Shown here piece by piece: positions 1 through 9,642 of a stretch of 64,000 nt of DNA. A model generated the notes under the pieces. That model saw only the letters and a program-made list of their open reading frames with translations. It did no database searches and was not told the DNA's origin. How positions within the stretch are numbered: position 1 is the first letter of the stretch; each line of letters opens with the position of its first letter. Source of the DNA: Arachidicoccus rhizosphaerae (lineage in GTDB: Bacteria > Bacteroidota > Bacteroidia > Chitinophagales > Chitinophagaceae); NCBI RefSeq assembly GCF_900107765.1, contig NZ_FNQY01000004.1, positions 1 through 64,000 on the forward strand. The letters are read 5' to 3'. The position numbers and the translations under genes are program-made.

Positions 1-15
1 TTCTGATCAACGTAA

Positions 16-276
16 ATCTATAAATCAATTTTTGAAAAGAAAAATCTATCTTTGACTTAGCAAAAACTACTGTCCGGATTTTTCAACACACCTCAGACAG
101 AGAAAAATAAGTTGAATGCTGAAAGATTATTGGCCTTGCTTAATCCTGAAACAGAAGATGGTAAGTAGGTAGATTTATACCAATTTGGCGATTTATAGTT
201 AGATATTCTAATTCCGGAATTAGGTAAATTAATAGCTGAGAAGCATAAGATCAATTATGGTGGACAAGAAGTATAA
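16..276 (+). pseudogene. Decayed gene remnant with three in-frame TAG codons
   Basis: One frame reads protein-like sequence from about position 16 to a TAA at 274-276. It is broken by TAG codons at 58-60, 166-168 and 196-198. Between the stops it encodes segments such as LNAERLLALLNPETEDGK and ELGKLIAEKHK, which look like real helical protein rather than random translation. No start codon or family is recognisable. Other genes in the window end in TAG, so recoding is unlikely; each TAG is one C-to-T change from CAG, which fits decay of an abandoned gene. From 277 to 391 I see nothing further. Confidence 0.4.
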
Positions 277-391
277 ATATGAACATATTGTGGCTAAAAT
301 CATTACGAAACTACCAAGCCAAACTTAAGAATTTATCAAATATTTTACTATAAATTGACCAACATGATGATAATATTGGTTATATTTGATA

Positions 392-832
392 ATGCAAACG
401 GATAGTCTAAGCAAAAAAAGAATAGTGCTTGTGCACTGGAAAAAGCAACAGCATACCGAAGTCTTTTCTAACCTGAGAAATTTTTGTCTCAGTTACCCGG
501 AGTATAGTTACAATACATTAAATAACTACTTGGGTAAAGAGAAAACTGCCTACGATAATGAAACAGTACGGGTGGAACGCAAAGAGATTATTACAAAGCC
601 TAAAGTTGATGTAGCCGCCTCAAGAGCTATTGCTCCTGTTTTAAGAAGGGTAAAGATGAAACAGGCTGAAGACCAAATGCATGATTGGCATTATTGGATA
701 TCCCAGCCGGTGATAAAACGTGCGGAAGCGGTTACATTTCTGGTCAACCAAATGCTAAAAAAAGGCCAGAGAATGGACAAAACAATAGTTAACAAAATAA
801 AAACGGATTATGATACTAGGAAAGGACTTTGA
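392..832 (+). CDS. Putative antitoxin-like partner of the downstream nucleotidyltransferase
   Basis: A 146-residue basic protein starting at ATG 392; a TTG six bases upstream is a possible alternative. It appears to have two parts. Residues about 8-62 (KKRIVLVHWKKQQ onward, with YPEYSYNTLNNYLGK) resemble a small domain I associate with Bacteroidota regulatory or antitoxin proteins. Residues about 95-140 (HDWHYWISQPVIKRAEAV) resemble the short D-x-x-YW-x-S-x-P-x-x-R-x-x-A partner that often precedes AbiEii/DUF6036-type nucleotidyltransferase genes. The stop lies 23 bp inside the next gene, so the two are translationally coupled. Family links are from memory. A role in regulating or neutralising the enzyme is inferred from this arrangement. 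Confidence 0.6.
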   Translation: MQTDSLSKKRIVLVHWKKQQHTEVFSNLRNFCLSYPEYSYNTLNNYLGKEKTAYDNETVRVERKEIITKPKVDVAASRAIAPVLRRVKMKQAEDQMHDWHYWISQPVIKRAEAVTFLVNQMLKKGQRMDKTIVNKIKTDYDTRKGL

Positions 833-1304
833 GGATTTTGTTGTGCTGCTCAACAAATATAAAGTAGAGTATATGGTTGTTGGTGGCTATGCGATGGCGT
901 TTCACGGCAAACCACGTTACACAGGAGACTTCGATGTATGGGTTAATATATCTGAAGAGAACGCCGAAAAATTATTGAAGGTCATGGAAGCTTTTGGTAT
1001 GTCTTCTTTAGGCTTTGAAAAGGACGATTTTTTGCAACAGGGGTATATTTCCCAGATTGGTTATCCTCCTTTACGGATAGATATTCTGAATAATATAGAT
1101 GGTGTTGAATTTAAAGAGGCCTATATAAACAGACAAGAACTAATTGAAGGTGATCTAGCAATAGTTTACATTGGACTTCAGGATTTGATGGCAAATAAAA
1201 TAGCCTCGGGAAGAAAAATGGACCTAGCCGATGTCCAGGAAATTAAAAAGATAGTACCGAAAAAGAAAACTGAGCCGAAAAAGTCCCGTGAGAGAAGACT
1301 TTAA
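810..1304 (+). CDS. DUF6036/AbiEii-like nucleotidyltransferase
   Basis: A 164-residue protein with a minimal nucleotidyltransferase fold. The nucleotide-binding motif is GGYAMAFHG at residues 25-33 and the metal-binding pair D40/D42 lies in TGDFDVWV. An R-I-D-I segment near residue 92 and a D-L-x-x-N-K helix near residue 130 complete the usual core. The tail is Lys/Glu-rich. Such enzymes transfer NMP groups to RNA or protein targets, and several are toxins (AbiEii, MenT). The overlap with the upstream small gene supports a toxin-antitoxin or phage-defence pair, but no target is visible. Isolated in AT-rich, remnant-filled DNA, which suggests horizontal acquisition. Confidence 0.75.
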   Translation: MILGKDFEDFVVLLNKYKVEYMVVGGYAMAFHGKPRYTGDFDVWVNISEENAEKLLKVMEAFGMSSLGFEKDDFLQQGYISQIGYPPLRIDILNNIDGVEFKEAYINRQELIEGDLAIVYIGLQDLMANKIASGRKMDLADVQEIKKIVPKKKTEPKKSRERRL

Positions 1305-1550
1305 TACTGGAAACAAAAACTATAAGCTAGAAGTAAATTAATATTAAACTCAGAGAAAAAGATTCTGGCAAATATGGTCTAAAAGGAGCTCTGGCCAATT
1401 TCTTATTTGGGATAACTTATAATTGAATAGTAATTGCCATATCACCAATAAAAGATGCCTCCCAAACTAATAACACACTGCCCAAAATAACTATCTCAAA
1501 CATCCACCATTTATCATGAGATTAACCAAATAATATTAATACAAAATTAA

Positions 1551-2044
1551 ATATTTCAGTTACGTTTAATTATAAACTACAAAAAAAACAATGATATTCA
1601 AATAATTATTATTAAAATACGACTGGGATACAGTCAGGAACGAATCAGAGTCAACTATACAAAAGAAATTAGAAACTTAAAAAGATATAGATATGTCTAT
1701 CATAAGCTGATAAGTATACAACCTTGTCCAACAGACCCACAGCTACAAATTAAAAATGTAGTTGAGATTCCTGGAGAGAAAGACCCTGATATATTTATGC
1801 TTGAAATAGATCAGCAAACGGGAGAGTATACCGACTACGCTCTACCTTTAGTACGGTAGCAACCACTCATCAGCTTGGAACTTCATCAAAATATAGACAA
1901 ATCCGTTTTCCAGAACTAGATGCAATCGTCTATGCATTGTTTAAAGTCACCTATATGGAATTTACAGAACACAAAATTAAACATTATTTCTAGCAGCTCA
2001 TTGATTTTAGCAAAATGAAAACAACAGGCGCAAGAAAAATTTAA
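1551..2044 (+). pseudogene. Frameshifted remnant of an unidentified gene
   Basis: Two neighbouring frames carry convincing protein-like sequence. The first is open from 1551 to a TAG at 1857-1859 and ends GEYTDYALPLVR. The second overlaps it and runs through FPELDAIVYALFKV to an in-frame TAG at 1991-1993, then continues in the same frame to a TAA at 2042-2044. No start codon is apparent for the first part. The simplest reading is one gene broken by a frameshift near 1850 and a nonsense codon. I recognise no family. The rest of 1305-2619 is AT-rich and holds nothing I can support. Confidence 0.35.
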
Positions 2045-2646
2045 ATTTTCAGATTAATAAAGATACACTTATTATAAGAAGATGGCTGCGTAATCCAACA
2101 ATATAATACAGTCTAAACTGCATCTAAAATCAGGGGCCTTTCACTCAATTCAAAAGAGATAAATTCAGCAAGTATATTAATAGTTCAAAACTGCTAGAAG
2201 ATCATTATTTAGACTAAGAAGGAAATTATTTAATTAAAGAAAGCATATTTATATCCCAATATTTTTGATCCCAAAACAACCAGGAACGTAAAAGTCCTTC
2301 CTTTGCCAAGCCACATTTCAGTAATAGATACTTACAACAAACATTCACAGGCATAACGTCTGCTTCAATTCTATTTATAAATAAACGCACAAAACAAAAT
2401 TTTGTAACACTTCTAAGTACTCCAGAAATAATTCTTTTATTCCAATGATCAGGATTCATGTCATAACAAATATTAGTACGATGATATTATGTAAAATAAT
2501 GAAATCCAACTTGTAACAAATAAAATACAACACTTCTTTTCAGATTCTCCAACAGAGCAATTTTAAATCAAAAAAAGAAAAAGCTTAAATCCAATCATTG
2601 AATAACTAAATAAAAACAAATGTTTACCTTTATAAGAAAGGGCCTT

Positions 2647-3900
2647 ATGTACCACGTCAAATTATTCAATAAAAGAACAGTTTATTCTTCAATTATAATT
2701 TTATTAATGTTCAAAGCGGTTTCGCTCCATGCCCAAAATAAGCAAATAAATAAAATTCAGAGAATATCCCAAGCACACAACACAGCCAATTATTCAATAA
2801 CCCCATCTATTGAATGGACTCAACTATTTAATAAACAGACAGGCTGGACAGGAGGTGATGGCATTTACTCAATATCTCTTCCATCAGATTTTAAAAACAA
2901 TTTCATACGTAAGAAATCAAACAATATATTATTTCTCTTCAGTGATTCCATAATAGATACTTTAATAGATGGAAAACAAACTGACAATGGATTTACCATG
3001 ATCCATAATGCAGTAGCCATTCTAAACAGCAAAAATCCTAAAAGAGATAATATTCAATTTTATTGGCCGCAAAAGAATAACAAAACACCAGCATCCGTTT
3101 TCATTCCATCTGACATCAAAGATAGACAAGGTAATCCGGTTGAAGACTCAATCTATTATTGGCTGGGTGATGGAATTGCTATAAAAAACAAAAATAAGCC
3201 TCTTAACAAGGACACGGCCTTAGCGATTTTCGCCTATAAAATGACCAATGTTAGTAATGAGGCATTTGGATTTAAAGAAATCGGGAACGATCTCTTATTA
3301 ACCGATGCAAACTTTTCAATTTTAAAACAAATTCCATTACCTAAAGTATCGGAAGGAAGTTTAGGTGCAGGAATTTACCAGGAAAATGTAAGACATAACA
3401 AAGGAAAGGAAGAAAATGACAATTATGTCTATATATACGGTGTGCGTGGTATACACAAAGGATTAATCGTTGCACGCTCAACAATTGCTGACATTACAAA
3501 CCCCAAAAACTGGAAATACTTTAATGGCCAAACATGGGTCAGCGACATAAACCAAAGCCAGGAAGTTACCAGCCATGTATCAAATGAACTTAGCGTTACA
3601 AAAATAAAAGAAGGTAAGTATGCACTAATCTATCAATTAGATGGAATACAACCTTATATCGGTCTAAAATTGGCGCCCACTCCATATGGACCTTTTGGGT
3701 CAATGGACACATTATGGCATTGCACGGAGCCAACTGACAAAAATAAAATAATAGTTTATAATGCCAAAGCCCATCCCAGCTTATCTTCCAAAGGAAAACT
3801 GCTAATTAGTTATAATGTCAATTCACTAGATTTTCTAAATCAGCTACATTCAGAACCCACATTTTATCGACCACGCTTTTTAATGATTACCTGGAAATAG
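2647..3900 (+). CDS. Secreted DUF5005/DUF4185-like beta-propeller protein
   Basis: A 417-residue exported protein. The ATG at 2647 is preferred: it gives a compact signal peptide ending VSLHAQ and follows a GAAAGGG; an ATG at 2620 would add nine residues. The mature protein has the features I associate with DUF5005-like five-bladed propellers related to GH43/GH68 folds: WTGGDGIYSI near the N-terminus, LFLFSDS, later YVYIYGVRG and NELSV, and YNAKAHPSLS near the C-terminus. Such proteins are thought to act on or bind polysaccharide in the periplasm or outside the cell, but no reaction is established. No T9SS C-terminal domain is visible. It stands alone with no convincing promoter. Confidence 0.6.
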   Translation: MYHVKLFNKRTVYSSIIILLMFKAVSLHAQNKQINKIQRISQAHNTANYSITPSIEWTQLFNKQTGWTGGDGIYSISLPSDFKNNFIRKKSNNILFLFSDSIIDTLIDGKQTDNGFTMIHNAVAILNSKNPKRDNIQFYWPQKNNKTPASVFIPSDIKDRQGNPVEDSIYYWLGDGIAIKNKNKPLNKDTALAIFAYKMTNVSNEAFGFKEIGNDLLLTDANFSILKQIPLPKVSEGSLGAGIYQENVRHNKGKEENDNYVYIYGVRGIHKGLIVARSTIADITNPKNWKYFNGQTWVSDINQSQEVTSHVSNELSVTKIKEGKYALIYQLDGIQPYIGLKLAPTPYGPFGSMDTLWHCTEPTDKNKIIVYNAKAHPSLSSKGKLLISYNVNSLDFLNQLHSEPTFYRPRFLMITWK

Positions 3901-4099
3901 ACAACTAATTCATAATCAAATTCATCCTCAATTCTCAAGGAAAAAGAATCGATTGCATAATATTTTCGTCAAAGAAAAAGTAAAATAATTCATAATGACA
4001 CATTACATTTGCTCCGCATTTCCAGCATAGACTCATGCTGCTATTTTTAATTCTAAATCTCATTACCGGATCACAGGATGGCAAATGCAATTATCAATT

Positions 4100-5959
4100 A
4101 TGAAAAAACTATTACTCGTTATAGGCACACTTGCCTCTTTACAAGCTGTTGCACAACAACAAGACACACACATCAATCAATTAGATGACGTAATTATCCA
4201 GGGAAACCGTATTCAAACTCCTTTTAGTCAGGCAACACGGGATATACAAATCGTTACGCAACAGGATATTGAGAAAATGCCGGTACATTCCTTGAATGAA
4301 GTATTGTCATACATAAGCGGGGTTGATATTCGTCAAAGAGGCCCATTTGGCGCACAAGCAGATATCGCTATAGATGGAGGGACATCAGAACAAACACTCG
4401 TTCTTATAAATGGGGTAAAATTAATCGATGCACAGTCAGCACATAATATGATGAATATCCCAGTGCCTTTAAGTGCTATTGATCATATAGAAATCCTTAG
4501 AGGAGCAGCTGCCAGAATTTATGGCATCAATGCACTGACAGGGGCTATCAATATAGTCACCAAAACCGCAGACCACCCGACCCTTACCATCGATGCCCAT
4601 ACTGGAAGTTCATTTAAAGACAAGGACCCCGGAGATGGCAACGGCATTTACTGGGGAGGAGGTGCAGAACTAAGTGCCACTCTAGGCAATAAAAAGATCA
4701 ATCATCTAATTTCCGCATCTCAGAATAATTATAACGGTCAGCGTTATAATTCAGATTCAAAGGCCTCCAAAGTCTTCTATAACGGCAGTTATAATCTAAA
4801 CGAAAACAATAGTATTCAAGCCATGGCTGGATATGCCAGGAGTCATTATGGTGCCAATGGATTTTATGCAGCTCCTGGTGATATCAATTCAGCAGAAGTT
4901 GTACAATCCTCCGTATTTAGCCTATCTTCCAGGCATAAATTTGGCAAATTCCTGCTTTCTCCAAGAATTAGTGACAGATATGGTGATGATGATTACAGAT
5001 ACTTAAAGGATGACTTAAGCAAATACAGATCCAGGCATTATACCAATGCATTGATGTTAGAACTGAACGGTAGTCTGGAAACAAAAATTGGGACATTGGG
5101 ACTTGGATGGGAATCTCGCTTTGAAAAAATTAATAGTTCAAACATTGGAAAACACCAAAGAGAAAATCATGGAGCATATGCTGAGCTCCAATCTTCAATT
5201 GGAAAGAAATTGGAAGGCACTTTAGGCGTTTATGCAAACTACAATACGGATTATGATTGGCAGCTATACCCAGGCATTGATTTGGCATACTTAATTGATC
5301 AACATTGGAAAATTTCGGGAAGTATCGGATCTGGTGAAAGAGTACCTTCATTTACCGACCTTTATCTGGATCAAAGACCAGGCAATATAGGCAACCCTGA
5401 GATTCAGCCTGAGAGCGCCTGGAATTATGAAGGGAATATTCAGTATAGTAAAATGTACTTCAGATTTCAGGCTGGATATTTCTATAGAACAATTAGCGAT
5501 TTCATTGATTGGGTAAGAGAAAGTGCCGACGTCCCCTACTCCCCTATCAATTTCGGTAAAAACAAAATACAAGGTCTCTATGCCAGAATTCAACAAAATA
5601 TAGATTTAGGGAACAAACAATCCTTTGAATACCATTTAAGCTACAATTATCTAAACCCTATTATTGACGGGTCCAGCGATCTGCAATCAAAATATAGCTT
5701 AGAATCATTAAAACATCAGTTCATTGCAGGTGTCAGCTATGGTATCGGAAATCTAAATCTACAATTAGAAAACAGGTTTCTTAAAAGAGAATTGGCCAAT
5801 AGCTATGATGTCGCTGATTTCAGAGCCAATTACCAAATCAAAAAAGTCACGGTTTACGCGGAAGTCAATAACATTTTTGATGCCAAGTACATGGAGGCAG
5901 GAGCCGTTCCAATGCCTACAAGATGGTGCACGGTAGGTGCTAAACTGAGAATCAACTAA
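4100..5959 (+). CDS. TonB-dependent outer-membrane receptor, BtuB-like
   Basis: A 619-residue receptor. The second ATG, 4100, is chosen because it directly begins a signal peptide (MKKLLLVIGTL to AVAQ). Residues about 30-150 form the TonB plug, with LNEVLSYISGVDIRQRG, LVLINGVKL and EILRGAAARIYG-N-A-TGAINIVT. The rest is a 22-strand barrel ending near NIFDAKYMEAG and MPTRW, typical of the BtuB/colicin I receptor branch. It lacks the CarboxypepD-like domain of SusC proteins. The last residue is Asn rather than the usual Phe. No cobalamin riboswitch, SusD partner or transport ATPase is adjacent, so the substrate cannot be named. A bidirectional terminator follows. Confidence 0.9.
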   Translation: MKKLLLVIGTLASLQAVAQQQDTHINQLDDVIIQGNRIQTPFSQATRDIQIVTQQDIEKMPVHSLNEVLSYISGVDIRQRGPFGAQADIAIDGGTSEQTLVLINGVKLIDAQSAHNMMNIPVPLSAIDHIEILRGAAARIYGINALTGAINIVTKTADHPTLTIDAHTGSSFKDKDPGDGNGIYWGGGAELSATLGNKKINHLISASQNNYNGQRYNSDSKASKVFYNGSYNLNENNSIQAMAGYARSHYGANGFYAAPGDINSAEVVQSSVFSLSSRHKFGKFLLSPRISDRYGDDDYRYLKDDLSKYRSRHYTNALMLELNGSLETKIGTLGLGWESRFEKINSSNIGKHQRENHGAYAELQSSIGKKLEGTLGVYANYNTDYDWQLYPGIDLAYLIDQHWKISGSIGSGERVPSFTDLYLDQRPGNIGNPEIQPESAWNYEGNIQYSKMYFRFQAGYFYRTISDFIDWVRESADVPYSPINFGKNKIQGLYARIQQNIDLGNKQSFEYHLSYNYLNPIIDGSSDLQSKYSLESLKHQFIAGVSYGIGNLNLQLENRFLKRELANSYDVADFRANYQIKKVTVYAEVNNIFDAKYMEAGAVPMPTRWCTVGAKLRIN

Positions 5960-5991
5960 CACCTTAAGGATGTAATTAAACTAATTCAAAT

Positions 5992-6041
5992 AATACGCTC
6001 TGCCTTTTCTGATTGACAACCCAGTAAAAGCAGAGCGTATT
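5992..6041. terminator. Bidirectional intrinsic terminator
   Basis: Arms 5992-6008 and 6026-6041 pair as AATACGCTCTGC plus TTTT against AAAA plus GCAGAGCGTATT, with one bulged C. It lies between the convergent TonB receptor gene (plus) and sufE-like gene (minus) and has T- and A-rich flanks, so it can end both transcripts. Confidence 0.8.
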
Positions 6042-6236
6042 TATTTAAATTGCTTTCTTATTTTCATGACTGGAAAATAGACTCTCCCTACCCATTTACA
6101 ATCAAAAGGCACAAAGCACCTTTTGTGTAGAAAAGGTAATTTTCAAAATAAATAATCGAAAATAAAGCTTATAAAATCAGCTTTAAAACAGGCAATCAAA
6201 CTAAAATACTAATCAATAATCTGAATTAGTACCCAT

Positions 6237-6695
6237 TCATACTGCATCGGCCATATCGCTTCTGGTTATTTCCAGAACCTGTAATTTAGTGGACAACAAT
6301 TTTATTTTTTGAATAATTGCCAACAAATCATCTACCCAATCTTGATTCAACCTTTCATACATATTGATTTCATTTAAGAAATACAAATGGGTATTAATGA
6401 TGTCCCTTGGAGAATTTCCTGAGAAAACCCGGAGTAACAGACCGACTAAACCTTTGCTGATTGAATTGTCACTTTCTGCTGTAAAAAATACCCGGTTGTT
6501 CATTAATCTGGCCTTAATCCAGATATTGCTTTTTGAAGTTTTAACTTCATGTTCTTTATCCAATTCTTCTTTTGGAATAGGCTCTAAATCATTGCCAATC
6601 TGAATCAGTTTTCTAAAATAGGGAATCCGGTGTACCTTATCAGAAAACTGAGCAAACTCCTCAATGATTTTATCCTGAATGTTATCAATTTTCAT
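6237..6695 (-). CDS. SufE-family protein lacking the catalytic cysteine
   Basis: A 152-residue protein with the SufE fold. It shows IEEFAQFSDK, IPYFRKLIQIG, then VKTSKSNIWI, then FFTAESDNSISKGLVGLLL and RVFSGNSPRDI. SufE accepts persulfide sulfur from the desulfurase SufS on a Cys in the motif V-x-GCQS-x-V-W. Here that segment reads V-K-T-S-K-S-N-I-W, with Ser54 at the Cys position, and the whole protein contains no cysteine. The C-terminal LS-x-x-R-x-NGL motif is also changed (LNQDWVDDLL). It therefore cannot work as a normal sulfur carrier. It could be a SufS/CsdA-binding regulator or a decaying paralogue. No suf genes are nearby. Confidence 0.85.
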   Translation of the reverse strand: MKIDNIQDKIIEEFAQFSDKVHRIPYFRKLIQIGNDLEPIPKEELDKEHEVKTSKSNIWIKARLMNNRVFFTAESDNSISKGLVGLLLRVFSGNSPRDIINTHLYFLNEINMYERLNQDWVDDLLAIIQKIKLLSTKLQVLEITRSDMADAV

Positions 6696-6735
6696 ATTGC
6701 TTTCGTTAATTAGTGTAAAAATTAAGTGAGGTATA

Positions 6736-6743
6736 CAAATTTA
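6736..6743 (-). promoter_or_regulatory. -7 element of the sufE-like gene
   Basis: The minus strand reads TAAATTTG, matching the Bacteroidota -7 consensus TAnnTTTG. It leaves a leader of about 35 nt before the ATG at 6695. Confidence 0.55.
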
Positions 6744-7614
6744 ATCTTTTCAAATTAAAAAATAGCCGGATAGTTTTCCCCATAATTACCCACCATCAAA
6801 TTAATTGACACCATATTTGCTACGGTCCAGACACTAAAAGAATTTACAACATCATAAAAATAGCCAAACATAAATATTAAAACTGTACAAATATGAGCCT
6901 TACAATAAATCAAAATTGATATTAATTTATTGCAAGGGGCTGATAGATGTACTATTATTTTTAACAGTTCTGCAAGTATGCCATCTCATTTTTTATACTT
7001 ATTTCAGATACCAAATTCATTTAGCAATACATCAAGTAATAATCAATTTACTGAAAGTTCAGCGTTTACTTTTTGCCTGCTTCTGCGGCTGTTTAATTGT
7101 TTAACTGACCACCTACTCCTTCTCATAAGGCACATTTTTCCATAGTTTTTGTATCCGGTTAATGGATAAAAATTTACACCCAAAATAAATTCTCTGTGTT
7201 AAGACCCATTAGAACCCACCCATATAAAACCAGAGCATTATTGCGGGATCGCAAAAAGTAAAAACTGAATACAACACTCCAAAAGAAGACGGCCACTTTC
7301 AAATAAATTCCATCTCCACAATTCTCAAATTAAACACGCACAGGTAAAGTATCCTAAGAACTCATTAGCTATACTGGACTTATAAAATTGTTTCCTAATC
7401 CCCAGCCATAAGAAAATCTTTTTAAATTATATATTTTTCTTATATATTATTTTTATATTTAAATATATATTCTACTAACAATTGTAATAAAATACATAGT
7501 GGTTATTTTTGAGAACTTTTTTATAATAACCTTGCTTAAATTATAAAATAAATCAAATTTAAACATACATATATTTTTTTTACTATTCAACCAATCCACT
7601 TCCAATCATTTTTT
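6744..7614. other. AT-rich spacer without a supportable gene
   Basis: About 870 bp separate the divergent sufE-like gene and the second TonB receptor gene. Short frames of 60-70 codons exist near 6916-7145 but have no protein-like character. Sequence around 7420-7500 is almost pure A/T and may form the upstream promoter region of the receptor gene. I see no repeat, RNA gene or Fur-type operator that I can defend. Confidence 0.5.
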
Positions 7615-9642
7615 ATGCTCCGAAAAACATTAAAAATTGCCATTTGCATGACTCTCCTTTCTCATGCCGTTAAACTTAAAGCGCAACTCACCGATAGTTC
7701 AGAAACCCAACAAGACACCACAGGGACTTTCAAACTAGGAGAAGTAACTGTCAGTACAAGCCTTACTCCTCCAATTTTCAATTCAGTTAATGCAAGGCAA
7801 ATGGAAATGTTTGGCCGAAATGATGCGGCCCAGGCATTAAACCTTTTACCAGGCATTACGCTTTCAAAAGTAGGCCAACGCAATGAAGCCATGTTATACG
7901 TCAGAGGTTTTGATTTAAGACGTGTTCCGCTGCTTATAGACGGCATTCCTGTATATGTCCCTTATGACGGCTACGTGGATTTAGCAAGGTTTACAACTTT
8001 TGACCTCGCCAGTATACAGATTTCAAAGGATTACACCTCTGTAAACTATGGGCCCAATGCCATGGGAGGAGCTATCAACCTCATCACTCGCAAACCAACT
8101 AAATCACTAGAAATAAATGGTGCCACAGGATGGCTGAGCGGAGGCTTTAGAAGTAATTTCAATGTGGGCAGCAATCTGGGCAAATTCTATATTCAGGCTG
8201 GCATCTCAAAATACAAAAGAGATTATTTTCCCATGTCCAAGGACTTTAAACCGACGGCCTATGAAGAGGGTGGCCACAGGGAAAACTCCTATAGCGACGA
8301 CGAGAAAGTAAGTCTTAAAGTGGCTTTCACACCAAATGAAGGTAGCGAATATGCGCTCAGTTATAATTATCAGCATGGAAATAAAGGCACTCCGGTATAT
8401 GCAGGCAGCGACACATTGAATAGCTTACTTAAAAAGCCGCGCTACTGGAGATGGCCTAAATGGGATAAACAAAGTATTGCATTTTTATCAAACACACAAA
8501 TCGATTCAAGTCAATCCATAAAAACCAGGTTGTATTATGACAAATTCATCAACACTCTGAACTCATATGATGATGACACCTATTCCAGTATGGAAAAAGG
8601 TTACGCGTTTTCTAGCCTATATAATGATTACACCTTAGGCGCCATAATCGAATACAGCAAACAATTCGGACAAATTGACCACCTGATCGGAAGCCTTCAA
8701 TATAAACAAGATGTCCATAGAGAACACGACCTTGGAGAACCTATAGCCAAAATGGCGGATGCCACTTCAACCGCAGCACTGGAATATCAGTTAAATTTAT
8801 CAAAAGGGCTAAAACTGCTTACTGGCCTCAGTTTTAATAACAGATCTAGTTTAAAAGCGCAGCATTACAACAGCGATACTAAACAACTGGAAACTTACAC
8901 ATCAAACCATAATAATGCAATAAATGTACAGGGAGCGTTGCAATATTCTATTGATAAAAGCAACGAATTAAGCATTAGTATTGCCAGAAAAACAAGATTT
9001 GCCACTACTAAGGACAGATATTCATTCAGTATGGGAACGGCACTTCCCAACCCAGACTTAAAAGCAGAATACGCGATAAACTATGATTTATCTTATAACG
9101 GCAGTTATTTAAACAACACGTTAAAATCAAACGCCGCATTGTTTTATAGCAAAATAAATAACACAATCCTTTCAGTGGACAACGTAAGCTTCGATTCAAC
9201 TTCCGGAACCTCGCTTAGACAGTTGCAAAACGTCGGGCAGTCAGAATACATGGGATTTGAGCTAGGAATCGATTACAATCCAATTACAGCTATTGCAACT
9301 GGAATCAACTATACTTACATTAAACTTAATAATATAAGTAGCCCGAATTTATTTTTTACTGATGTTCCCAGAAGTAAGTTATTTGGTTTTGTACAGTATT
9401 CTCTAAAATCCATTCTATCTTTACAAATAAACGGAGAATATGATTCAAAACGATTCAGCACTTCTTACGGAACAACAGCAGGTGCATTCACTTTATTTAA
9501 TGCAAGTGCAAAAGTACATGTCTGGAAATACTTTAGCCTGGAGGGGGGTATCAATAACATATTTGACAAAAACTACCAGTTGACTGAAGGATTTCCAGAG
9601 CCTGGCAGGAACTATTTTGTAAACCTTCGATATAATCTCTGA
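7615..9642 (+). CDS. TonB-dependent receptor coupled to a di-haem peroxidase
   Basis: A 675-residue outer-membrane receptor. The signal peptide ends near residue 24 (KLKAQ). Residues about 40-165 form the plug: LGEVTVSTSL, AQALNLLPGITLSKVG, LYVRGFDLRRVPLLIDGIPVYV and YGPNAMGGAINLITRKP. The remainder is a barrel closing with NIFDKNYQLTEGFPEPGRNYF. The family imports metal chelates or other large ligands using TonB energy. Its TGA overlaps the ATG of the downstream cytochrome c peroxidase gene (TGATG at 9640-9644), so the two are translationally coupled. In methanobactin-type systems, TonB receptors sit beside MbnH di-haem proteins. That and the copper operon next door suggest a copper or metallophore role, which is inference. 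Confidence 0.9.
   Translation: MLRKTLKIAICMTLLSHAVKLKAQLTDSSETQQDTTGTFKLGEVTVSTSLTPPIFNSVNARQMEMFGRNDAAQALNLLPGITLSKVGQRNEAMLYVRGFDLRRVPLLIDGIPVYVPYDGYVDLARFTTFDLASIQISKDYTSVNYGPNAMGGAINLITRKPTKSLEINGATGWLSGGFRSNFNVGSNLGKFYIQAGISKYKRDYFPMSKDFKPTAYEEGGHRENSYSDDEKVSLKVAFTPNEGSEYALSYNYQHGNKGTPVYAGSDTLNSLLKKPRYWRWPKWDKQSIAFLSNTQIDSSQSIKTRLYYDKFINTLNSYDDDTYSSMEKGYAFSSLYNDYTLGAIIEYSKQFGQIDHLIGSLQYKQDVHREHDLGEPIAKMADATSTAALEYQLNLSKGLKLLTGLSFNNRSSLKAQHYNSDTKQLETYTSNHNNAINVQGALQYSIDKSNELSISIARKTRFATTKDRYSFSMGTALPNPDLKAEYAINYDLSYNGSYLNNTLKSNAALFYSKINNTILSVDNVSFDSTSGTSLRQLQNVGQSEYMGFELGIDYNPITAIATGINYTYIKLNNISSPNLFFTDVPRSKLFGFVQYSLKSILSLQINGEYDSKRFSTSYGTTAGAFTLFNASAKVHVWKYFSLEGGINNIFDKNYQLTEGFPEPGRNYFVNLRYNL

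Noticed and set aside
16-276. TAG recoded as glutamine
   Set aside because: Intact genes in the window end in TAG, and the remnant frame also has no start codon, so simple decay is more likely.
2226-2459. 77-codon frame on the minus strand in the AT-rich spacer
   Set aside because: No promoter, partner or recognisable protein pattern; composition is as expected for chance translation of AT-rich DNA.
4100-5959. Naming the first TonB receptor btuB
   Set aside because: Similarity is to the broad BtuB-like branch; no cobalamin riboswitch, BtuCDF or cobalamin genes are nearby.
6916-7145. Two overlapping 62- and 71-codon frames before the second TonB receptor
   Set aside because: Low-complexity Leu/Phe/Ser-rich translation of AT-rich DNA without conserved character.
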